Source: Deltaproteobacteria bacterium (GTDB lineage Bacteria > Desulfobacterota > DSM-4660 > Desulfatiglandales > Desulfatiglandaceae). From it: a DNA stretch of 32,950 nucleotides. The notes beneath the pieces were generated by a model. It had not been told where the DNA came from and did no database searches. It saw nothing but the letters and a program-made list of their open reading frames with translations. The stretch is from contig JAFDDR010000028.1 of the NCBI GenBank assembly GCA_019310785.1, forward strand, positions 1-32,950, in the 5' to 3' direction. Of this stretch, positions 1-4,764 are shown in pieces (within the stretch, counting starts at the first letter, position 1; each line of letters starts with the position of its first letter). Made by a program: the position numbers and the translations under genes.

Positions 1-102
1 CCTTCAGCTACCCTTCGCCTCCGTCTGGCTGGGTATGGACTTTGCAGGATACATGTGCCATAATATCCTGCATCACCAATTAGCAGCCGGGCCTTGCCCG
101 GC
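1..102. other. non-coding flank with two hairpins
   Basis: I see no gene here. Two hairpins are visible: 8-base arms GCAGGATA (44-51) and TATCCTGC (64-71), and a tight 7-base stem GCCGGGC/GCCCGGC with a 3-base loop at 86-102. Neither is followed by a T-run, so neither reads as an intrinsic terminator. The stretch abuts the first attC-like site and may be the tail of a preceding cassette that lies mostly outside the window. Confidence 0.4.
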
Positions 103-226
103 ACACAACAATGCAATTAACCTGACCCGCAACTCGTCGGCGAATTTCGGAGTAGATTCAAGGCAATAGCCGTTTATAAAGTTAAGCGGTAGCTGCCAGG
201 CGGGTAGGTTATCGCGGTCGTTAGGC
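103..226 (+). mobile_element. attC-like recombination site 1
   Basis: The right end is a perfect R' box, GTTAGGC at 220-226 (consensus GTTRRRY). The left end ACACAAC at 103-109 fits RYYYAAC with one mismatch. Inside, TAACCTGACCCGC (118-130) pairs with GCGGGTAGGTTA (200-211) except for one unpaired G on the left arm, the extrahelical-base pattern that integron integrases use to choose the strand. The loop is long, giving about 124 bp, near the upper end of attC sizes. A reading frame crosses the site on the minus strand but looks like a by-product of it. The DUF4258 gene starts 17 bases after the R' box. Confidence 0.65.
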
Positions 227-243
227 CAGTAATAAACAGATAT

Positions 244-558
244 ATGGACATAGAAAATGTAATCAATGCCATTCGGAGCAGTCGCGTAAGAATCACAGAG
301 CATGCTGATGAGGAAGCATTTGATGACGATCTGAAATATGAAGAAGTATATTCATCAGTAATTCAGGGTGAAATTATTGAGGATTACCCAAATGACAAAC
401 CATATCCAAGCTGTCTGATTATGGGAAAGAATTTTTCAGGTGAGCCAATTCATAGTGTTTGGGCGTATAATCCAGAAAACCAATGGGCAGTATTAATCAC
501 AGTTTATCGGCCAGATCCTAAACGGTGGATTGACTGGAAAGTGAGGGTAACAAAATGA
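244..558 (+). CDS. DUF4258 domain protein (putative toxin)
   Basis: A 104-residue protein that I read as a DUF4258 member, a family of small, often RelE-fold-like proteins found beside YgiT-type zinc-finger proteins and thought to act as toxins. Visible support is the N-terminal helix followed by the RITEHADEEA stretch (about residues 16-25), the GEIIEDYPNDKPYPS segment (about 41-55) and the strand IHSVWAYNP with the later VLITVYRPDP motif typical of this fold (about 68-91). The stop overlaps the next start as ATGA, so the pair is translationally coupled. No clear ribosome-binding site precedes the ATG. It is the first gene after an attC-like site, so it is likely a gene-cassette passenger. 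The toxin role is inferred from family and pairing, not shown. Confidence 0.75.
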   Translation: MDIENVINAIRSSRVRITEHADEEAFDDDLKYEEVYSSVIQGEIIEDYPNDKPYPSCLIMGKNFSGEPIHSVWAYNPENQWAVLITVYRPDPKRWIDWKVRVTK

Positions 559-833
559 AGCCATTTGAAAAGTGCCCCGTATGCGGTGGTGAGTTAGAAG
601 ACAAACAGGTAGAGAAACTTCTCAGGGGCGGAGGAAATACGGTTTCTATGAAGGTTGCCGCTGAGGTATGTCTTCATTGTGGAGAAAGGCTATACGCTGA
701 AGATGTGGTTAAATCATTTGAAGAGATTCGAAGCAAGCTACGAAAACAGGAATTTAGCTACCTTAAAACCCTTGGGCGGTCGTTTACGGTTGAAGCAAAT
801 TGGCCTAACAAAGCCATCCAGCCGACCACTTAA
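555..833 (+). CDS. YgiT-type zinc-finger protein (putative antitoxin)
   Basis: A 92-residue protein with two CxxC zinc-binding knuckles, CPVCGG (residues 8-13) and CLHCGE (38-43), the signature of the YgiT/MqsA-type N-terminal domain. MqsA proper adds an XRE-type DNA-binding domain; that domain is absent here, leaving only the short form common in DUF4258/YgiT pairs. It overlaps the DUF4258 gene by 4 bases (ATGA). The last eight codons (NKAIQPTT) and the stop at 831-833 lie inside the left arm of attC site 2, so the cassette's recombination site supplies the protein's C-terminus. This is common for cassette ORFs and suggests the tail is dispensable. Antitoxin function is inferred. Confidence 0.75.
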   Translation: MKPFEKCPVCGGELEDKQVEKLLRGGGNTVSMKVAAEVCLHCGERLYAEDVVKSFEEIRSKLRKQEFSYLKTLGRSFTVEANWPNKAIQPTT

Positions 834-882
834 CCCGCCCCTTCGCTCTGGATTAAGTGGCGGCTGATGGCAGGCGTTGCCT
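803..882 (+). mobile_element. attC-like recombination site 2
   Basis: Left box GCCTAAC (803-809) matches RYYYAAC exactly. GCCATCCAGCCGACCACTTAA (813-833) faces TTAAGTGGCGGCTGATGGC (853-871); the arms pair completely except for an extra C and an extra A on the left side, i.e. two extrahelical bases as in classical attC sites. The right box is less regular: GTTGCCT at 876-882 keeps GTT but not RRRY. Length is about 80 bp. It overlaps the 3' end of the zinc-finger gene and precedes the hicA promoter by about 20 bases. Confidence 0.82.
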
Positions 883-901
883 TCCTGAATTAAAAAATAC
901 A

Positions 902-930
902 TTGACAATTCGATACCACATTGGTACTAT
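902..930 (+). promoter_or_regulatory. hicAB promoter with embedded operator palindrome
   Basis: Perfect -35 box TTGACA (902-907), 17-base spacer, and -10 box TACTAT (925-930, five of six consensus). The hicA ATG begins only 7 bases after the -10, which predicts a leaderless or nearly leaderless mRNA. Inside the spacer and running into the -10 is a perfect inverted repeat TACCA-CAT-TGGTA (914-926), well placed for autorepression by the HicAB complex. The repressor role is inferred. Confidence 0.7.
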
Positions 931-937
931 ACTGGTT

Positions 938-1132
938 ATGCCACGAAAGATTAGACAACTTATAAATGAGCTTGAAAAAGCAGGATTTATTAATCGAGGT
1001 GGTAAGGGGAGCCATCGGAATTTTATTCATCCCAAAGGAATTGCTATTACAGTTTCAGGTAAACTTCGGGATGACGCAAAGCATTATCAAGAAAAAGAAG
1101 TTGAGATCAAAATTAAGAGGTCTAAAAAATGA
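938..1132 (+). CDS. hicA: HicA-family mRNA interferase toxin
   Basis: A 64-residue protein of normal HicA size. HicA toxins are dsRBD-fold ribonucleases that cleave mRNA using a conserved histidine. The signature is present: an N-terminal helix (LINELEKAGF), then RGGKGSHRNFIHP (about residues 20-32) carrying the G-S-H catalytic histidine, and the strand IAITVSG. I chose the ATG at 938 rather than the in-frame ATG at 857 because the extra 27 codons read through attC site 2 and the promoter, and because homology begins at MPRKIRQL. The stop overlaps hicB as ATGA. The gene is visibly A+T-rich compared with the housekeeping genes further on, consistent with transfer. It appears intact. Confidence 0.88.
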   Translation: MPRKIRQLINELEKAGFINRGGKGSHRNFIHPKGIAITVSGKLRDDAKHYQEKEVEIKIKRSKK

Positions 1133-1527
1133 AAAAGAAAGATCGTTATTTAAAAATTGTTGAATGGTCGGATGAAGATCAATGTTATATTGGTTCTATT
1201 CCTGGGTGGATTGGGAAATGTTGCCATGGTGATAATGAGGTAGAAGTTTATCATCAACTGGGTCAGATACTCGAAGAATGGATCGAAATTTATGAAGAAG
1301 ATAAAATTCCTTTACCTTCAAGTATTACAGCAAAAAAATATTCCGGCAAGTTTCAGTTAAGAATTGACAGTGATTTGCATAAAGCCCTTACCATTAAGGC
1401 AATGCAAGCCGATCAAAGTTTAAACAATTTTTGTGGGAAAATATTGAAAAAAACAATTCTACAAGCTGATGTAACACGGGCTAACAAAGCTAATTCAGCC
1501 GACGCAAAAAACCGCGCGGCTGATTAG
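1129..1527 (+). CDS. hicB: HicB-family antitoxin
   Basis: A 132-residue partner of HicA. The N-terminal part has the HicB RNase-H-like fold pattern (YLKIVEWSDEDQCYIGSIPG, about residues 7-26, then a helix EVYHQLGQILEEWIEIYEED). The C-terminal part, FQLRIDSDLHKALTIKAMQA (about 80-99), is a ribbon-helix-helix DNA-binding segment. HicB proteins neutralise HicA and repress their own operon; the palindrome at 914-926 is a plausible target. The final 16 or so codons (ANKANSADAKNRAAD) are read from attC site 3, so the native C-terminus probably ends at about residue 115 and the rest is supplied by the recombination site. It starts within the hicA stop codon. Confidence 0.88.
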   Translation: MKKKDRYLKIVEWSDEDQCYIGSIPGWIGKCCHGDNEVEVYHQLGQILEEWIEIYEEDKIPLPSSITAKKYSGKFQLRIDSDLHKALTIKAMQADQSLNNFCGKILKKTILQADVTRANKANSADAKNRAAD

Positions 1528-1539
1528 CGCCATTAGGGC
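1479..1539 (+). mobile_element. attC-like recombination site 3
   Basis: Left box GGCTAAC (1479-1485) has one mismatch to RYYYAAC. GCTAATTCAGCCGACGC (1489-1505) pairs with GCGCGGCTGATTAGC (1515-1529) apart from an unpaired T and an unpaired A on the left arm. The right box ATTAGGGC (1532-1539) resembles GTTRRRY. The compact 61 bp is close to the minimum attC size. It shares AACAAAGC and CAGCCGAC with site 2, suggesting cassettes assembled by one integrase. It overlaps the 3' end of hicB. Confidence 0.8.
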
Positions 1540-1561
1540 TACAGAGAATATAGGTGATCAC

Positions 1562-1876
1562 ATGAAACGAGATGAATTAATTGAGCAAATAAGGCAAGCT
1601 GTTCATGAGGTGGAACTTGAGGCAGAAATCATCCTTTACGGTTCAAGCTCCCGTGGGGATGCTCTCTCGGAATCAGACTGGGACTTACTCATCCTGGTTG
1701 ATGGCCCTATGAGCGATGATCGTACAGATCGGATTAGGCACAGGCTCTATGAAATAGAATGGGAATATGGAGAAGTCATCTCCTCGATTGTTCGGACCCG
1801 GGAAGGATGGAACAGTAACCTCTATCAGGCTATGCCATTTCACCAGCGAGTACAGCAGGAAGGAATCAGGCTATGA
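1562..1876 (+). CDS. MNT-domain nucleotidyltransferase (antitoxin of a HEPN/MNT pair)
   Basis: A 104-residue minimal nucleotidyltransferase. The defining motif G-S-x10-D-x-D is complete: GSS at residues 27-29 and D39/D41 in SDWDLLILV. In HEPN/MNT modules the nucleotidyltransferase modifies (AMPylates in the studied MntA-HepT case) and silences the HEPN ribonuclease. The ATG is preceded by AGGTGA at a suitable distance. The stop overlaps the HEPN start as ATGA. The gene begins 22 bases after attC site 3, so it is the next cassette. It looks intact although its HEPN partner is truncated. Confidence 0.85.
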   Translation: MKRDELIEQIRQAVHEVELEAEIILYGSSSRGDALSESDWDLLILVDGPMSDDRTDRIRHRLYEIEWEYGEVISSIVRTREGWNSNLYQAMPFHQRVQQEGIRL

Positions 1877-2076
1877 CAGAATGGAGCAAGGATCTTGTGT
1901 TGTACCATATGGCCCGAGCACGAGAAACTCTGGAAGATGCTCGTATTCTTGCCAATGCAGGGAGGTGGAATGCTTGTGTGAACCGGCTCTACTATTCCTG
2001 CTTTTATGCGGTTTCTGCTCTTCTTGTACGTCACGGTCTCTCATCATCCAAGCATACAGGCGTCCGCAGCCTCTTT
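1873..2076 (+). pseudogene. HEPN domain protein, 3'-truncated
   Basis: The first 68 codons match a HEPN domain of the MNT-paired type (PF05168-like): helix ARETLEDARILANAGRW, then NRLYYSCFYAVSALLVRHGL and the start of the SSKHTGVRSLF motif. Homology stops abruptly at about 2076, where the DNA becomes the antisense of a CvfB-like gene. The reading frame stays open to 2271 and would give a 132-residue chimera of nearly normal HEPN length, but its second half is translated from the wrong strand. The C-terminal helices are missing, so the ribonuclease is presumably dead. The cassette's own attC site was lost in the same event. Confidence 0.8.
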
Positions 2077-2522
2077 TTTTCTCGCACCCGGATGCCGTCT
2101 TTTTCAAGGGTAATCAGCCTTTTTTTGTACAGGTTGCCGATGGCCTTCTTGAATGTTTTTTTGCTGATGCCGAAAAGGTCGGCAATTACTTTCGGCCGGC
2201 ATTTATCGGTGACCGAGATAAACCCACCCCGTTGCTGCAATGTGTCCATAATTTTTCGGGACTGGTCATAGATGGCTTTGTAGCCGGGCTTTTGCAGGCA
2301 AAGGTCTATTTTTTTATCGTCACGGACTTTTTTTATAAATCCGTCAATTTCCTGACCGATTTTCAGCGGCTGGAACACTTCGTTTTTATACAGGATGCCC
2401 TTGTGGGTGCCGTTGATGACGGCGATAAATCCCATCTCGGTTCGATCGGAGATGCAGCGCCACTTTTTGGCCCTCATGAAAACCGGTCTGTTTTTTATTG
2501 GCCCTGCCTTTTTTATGTTCAA
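2031..2522 (-). pseudogene. CvfB-like S1 RNA-binding protein, C-terminal fragment
   Basis: The 163-codon frame contains a clear C-terminal half of the CvfB/YitL family: MGFIAVINGTHKGILYKNE, the S1-like strand GFIKKVRDDKKIDLCLQ, and the winged-helix end ISKKTFKKAIGNLYKKRLIT (about residues 31-142). Family members are usually near 280-300 residues; the N-terminal S1 domains are absent, and the upstream DNA holds another gene instead. The first 20 or so residues look unrelated and lack a ribosome-binding site. At the other end, native sequence stops at about 2078-2081 and the last 13 codons are antisense to the HEPN gene. It is therefore broken on both sides. Confidence 0.75.
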
Positions 2523-2571
2523 TTATTACCATTTCATAGCTCCGGCAATTGGTGCCGGCCGGTCCCTATTC

Positions 2572-2724
2572 TTACCGGCCCTCTGTTGAAGGGTTCGGGT
2601 CTTTTTCAGTTTCATCGGTTTCAACCGCCTTTTTTTCCAGCTTGCGCCGCCTTTTTTCCTCTTTCTTCTTTTTCTTGGCCAATTCTTTCTGACGTTTCTT
2701 GAACTGGTACTGAGATTTTGCCAT
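2572..2724 (-). CDS. small lysine/arginine-rich protein
   Basis: A 50-residue, strongly basic protein (MAKSQYQFKKRQKELAKKKK, then KEEKRRRKLEKK) with an acidic tail, predicted to be one long helix. I chose the ATG at 2724 because AGGAAGG lies 7 bases upstream; the longer frame from 2841 would run through the terminator of the cold-shock gene. Short K-rich proteins next to csp genes recur in proteobacteria and could bind nucleic acid or ribosomes, but I do not recognise a named function. It lies downstream of csp in the same direction, separated by a terminator. Confidence 0.65.
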   Translation of the reverse strand: MAKSQYQFKKRQKELAKKKKKEEKRRRKLEKKAVETDETEKDPNPSTEGR

Positions 2725-2818
2725 GGCGTTTCCTTCCTGGTAGGTTGCCGGATAGAAAAGATCGCTGATAACAGGGAAAAATCTCAACCGGCATAATTGT
2801 GGGATGCTATCGATCATT

Positions 2819-2854
2819 AAAAAAGGCATCCCCCGTTTCACAGGGGATGCCTTT
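2819..2854 (-). terminator. intrinsic terminator after csp
   Basis: Read on the minus strand, GGCATCCCC pairs with GGGGATGCC (nine bases each, arms at 2825-2833 and 2843-2851) with a loop of about nine bases, followed by six Ts. It lies 20 bases past the stop of the cold-shock gene and is a textbook Rho-independent terminator. Confidence 0.9.
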
Positions 2855-2873
2855 AATTGTCTTAAAAAGCAGG

Positions 2874-3074
2874 TTAGGCAACGCTCACATTGGCAGCAGC
2901 CGGACCTTTTGGTCCTTGCTCGATGTCAAAGGTCACGCGCTCACCTTCACTGAGGGATTTAAAACCGGTGGCATTGATTGCACTATGATGCACAAATACA
3001 TCCGGCCCGTTTTCCTGTTCAATGAATCCAAAACCTTTGTGGTCATTAAACCACTTAACAGTTCCATTTGTCAT
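2874..3074 (-). CDS. CspA-family cold-shock protein
   Basis: A 66-residue single cold-shock domain, the full normal length. The two RNA-binding motifs are intact: KGFGFI (RNP1, about residues 13-18) and VFVHH (RNP2, about 26-30), with NGTVKWFN at the start. Such proteins bind single-stranded RNA and DNA and melt secondary structure at low temperature or on growth transitions. The ATG is preceded by AAAGGAGGATGATATT, a strong ribosome-binding site. A leader of roughly 115-120 bases precedes it, as in regulated csp genes. It runs against the cassette direction and sits between two attC-bearing segments, so it may belong to the chromosomal block that interrupts the array. Confidence 0.95.
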   Translation of the reverse strand: MTNGTVKWFNDHKGFGFIEQENGPDVFVHHSAINATGFKSLSEGERVTFDIEQGPKGPAAANVSVA

Positions 3075-3227
3075 AATATCATCCTCCTTTCGAAAAATTT
3101 CAACGTTAAAAACTGAAGGATGATAGCGTTTAACAAACGAATAATCCCCACAGAAAGAAACCCTCCCGCCAATTTACGGCAGGATTTAATTGATATTATA
3201 TAATAAGCACCTTTATGGTAATAGCAA
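3075..3227 (-). promoter_or_regulatory. csp promoter and long 5' leader
   Basis: On the minus strand TTGCTA (3222-3227) and TATTAT (3200-3205) are spaced 16 bases apart, with the overlapping A+T-rich TATATAAT next to it. Transcription from here gives a leader of about 115-120 bases. Near its 5' end CCTGCC and GGCGGG form a six-pair stem around a 7-base loop (3166-3184). Long structured leaders are usual for cold-regulated csp mRNAs; regulation here is inferred. Confidence 0.5.
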
Positions 3228-3601
3228 GCCAAATATTTATTTTTCTTATAAAAGGCCTGGGTAGGATAGAGGGCAGGCTCCAATCTCCGTAGGAATCGGC
3301 CTATCTGTTTCCGCCCCTGTGCGGGAATTTCTCTGCCTGATGCAGATAAACTTCAGACACCGCCTCACGGAATTGCTCCCCGCTCAAAACCCGGAATCTT
3401 CGACTTGCCTTCGGCTAATACTTCTGCTAAGATATCAAACCATTAGCAGGGTTCACGTATAGGGGGCTTCCTGCCTCGCCATAGCTTTTAGCGAAGGCGG
3501 GTCACCCCATAAGCCCTTCGGCCTTGAGCTCAGGGCCGAAAGGTTCACGCCCCCCGGCGGCGGGATCTGCGACATGCCTGTCACGGATCCCGTAACCGCG
3601 G
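3228..3601. other. gene-free stretch, probably cassette remnant
   Basis: I find no supported gene on either strand. The sequence is G+C-rich, has several short inverted repeats, and contains one copy of a 29-base repeat that recurs at 6558-6586. It leads directly into attC-like site 4, so it is most simply the non-coding body of a decayed or ORF-less cassette whose upstream attC was lost with the rearrangement at about 2078. Confidence 0.4.
3512..3540 (+). repeat. 29-bp palindromic repeat, copy A
   Basis: Begins AGCCCTTCGGC and ends GAGCTCAGGGCCGAA. It matches 6558-6586 at 27 of 29 positions by eye. TTCGGCC and GGCCGAA (3518-3524, 3534-3540) form the arms of a hairpin. The two copies sit in very different contexts: integron-like spacer here, the 5' end of a cytochrome gene there. 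Confidence 0.7.
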
Positions 3602-3663
3602 GCGTACACCATCGCATCAACCCGACCTCGTTATCGCTCGGCGGGTTATTCGGAGTGTTATGC
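3602..3663 (+). mobile_element. attC-like recombination site 4 (degenerate)
   Basis: AACCCGACC (3619-3627) pairs with GGCGGGTT (3640-3647) with one unpaired A on the left arm, the same extrahelical design as sites 1-3. The right box GTTATGC (3657-3663) fits GTTRRRY with one mismatch. The left box GCGTACAC (3602-3609) is poor against RYYYAAC but pairs roughly with the right box. The isochorismatase gene starts 25 bases downstream, as expected for a cassette. Confidence 0.6.
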
Positions 3664-3688
3664 CTACCAGAGAAGGAGGAACTGAGAA

Positions 3689-4231
3689 ATGAAACAATGT
3701 CTAATTCTGGTCGATATTCAAAACGACTACTTTCCCGGCGGAAAAATGGAAGTTGTCGAGATGGAGAAAGCTGCCGAGAACTCTCAAACGCTACTGGATA
3801 AATTCAGAAATGAAGGTGCGCCCCTTTTTCATATTAAGCATATTTCAAGACGCCCAGGTGCAACATTTTTCCTGCCTGAAACCGATGGAGCGAAAATACA
3901 CGATATAGTGAGCCCTGAAGAAGGCGAAACAGTCATTGAGAAAAATTTTCCAAATAGCTTCAGAGAGACCGATCTTCTCTCCAATCTAAAGGAAAATGGA
4001 ACTGAAGAATTAGTAATCTGCGGTGCAATGAGCCATATGTGTATCGATGCCACAACACGAGCTGCATTTGATTTCGGATTTCGGTGTGTCGTTATAAATG
4101 ATGCATGCGCGACGCGTGATATGATATACAACGGAGAAATCATCGAAGCTGCGAGCGTTCACGCGGCATTCATGGCGGCGCTGGCAGTGCCATATGCTAA
4201 AGTTATTTCCACGATCGAATATATGGCATAA
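3689..4231 (+). CDS. isochorismatase-family cysteine hydrolase
   Basis: A 180-residue alpha/beta hydrolase of the isochorismatase/nicotinamidase superfamily. The catalytic triad is visible: D9 in LVDIQNDYF, K85 in EKNFPNSF, and C118 in GAMSHMCID. Members cleave amide or enol-ether bonds; the substrate cannot be read from sequence, and nothing nearby suggests isochorismate or NAD metabolism. The ATG has AGGAGGA at a good distance. It lies between attC-like site 4 and a possible degenerate fifth site, so it is probably a gene-cassette passenger. Its stop codon falls within GCATAAC, a likely attC left box. Confidence 0.9.
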   Translation: MKQCLILVDIQNDYFPGGKMEVVEMEKAAENSQTLLDKFRNEGAPLFHIKHISRRPGATFFLPETDGAKIHDIVSPEEGETVIEKNFPNSFRETDLLSNLKENGTEELVICGAMSHMCIDATTRAAFDFGFRCVVINDACATRDMIYNGEIIEAASVHAAFMAALAVPYAKVISTIEYMA

Positions 4232-4318
4232 CAACAGCATCCAGTTGCCGCCAAAAGCGCCGCTCCTCGTTCCTCGTCGCTCTGCTTTTAGATGCAGATG
4301 GTCAGTTGGCAGATATGC
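4226..4318 (+). mobile_element. possible degenerate attC site 5
   Basis: GCATAAC (4226-4232) overlaps the isochorismatase stop and resembles a left box; GATATGC (4312-4318) resembles the right box of site 4. Internally AAAAGC (4253-4258) can pair with GCTTTT (4284-4289), and CAGTTG occurs on both sides, but the outer arms do not pair well. Position is the main support. It may be a decayed site or coincidence. Confidence 0.3.
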
Positions 4319-4388
4319 AGATGGGGATCGCCTATGAGAAAGAGCAAGCGACAAGCGCAAGCACAATGCTGTAATCGAAGAATAGATA

Positions 4389-4742
4389 ATGACCAGGGAA
4401 CGAACCAAAGTGCGTGAAAAGATTGTGCCGGAAGACCGGGAGGTGCAGAGCGGAAAGCGGCTGCGTTTGCAGCGTTTCGGCATGGCCTTGTCCTCTTACG
4501 CAGTTGTTACCCTTGGCGTAGCATTTCTGGAGATGCGGGCACACATAACCGGTCGTCAGTATTTTTCAAAAAGGGGGGGGGTAAACAACCCCATCAAGGG
4601 TAAATCCGGATGGGAAACAGTCCGGACTCTCTTCATGTTTAAGAAAGGACAGAAACCTGACAAGGTGACTCTCAACCTCGTAATCAATGGCAAAGGCACT
4701 GTCTGCATTGATAACATCACATTATTAAAAGTAAAAGGATAG
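4389..4742 (+). pseudogene. chimeric ORF of two gene remnants
   Basis: The 117-codon frame seems to join two unrelated pieces. Residues 1-48 (basic N-terminus, KRLRLQRFGMALSSY, then a hydrophobic run) resemble the cytoplasmic tail and first membrane helix of a membrane-bound diguanylate cyclase. Residues from about 70 (GWETVRTLF, then LNLVINGKGTVCIDNITLLK) resemble the end of a carbohydrate-binding-module-like beta sandwich. A run of nine Gs at 4573-4581 lies between them. No ribosome-binding site is clear. Both family guesses rest on short matches and are tentative; the chimeric look is the firmer point. Confidence 0.45.
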
Positions 4743-4764
4743 GGTAAGGGCCTGACATTTTAAA

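Noticed and set aside
73-303. 76-codon minus-strand frame
   Set aside because: It is the reverse translation of attC site 1 and the start of the DUF4258 gene, with no ribosome-binding site.
655-1163. Plus-strand frames at 655-867 and 966-1163
   Set aside because: They are out-of-frame shadows of the zinc-finger and hicA genes; the real genes have signature motifs in the other frame.
1767-2702. 311-codon plus-strand frame
   Set aside because: It overlaps MNT, HEPN, the cvfB fragment and the K-rich gene in other frames. Its composition is Phe/Ser/Cys-rich, as expected for antisense of a basic protein, and no domain is recognisable.
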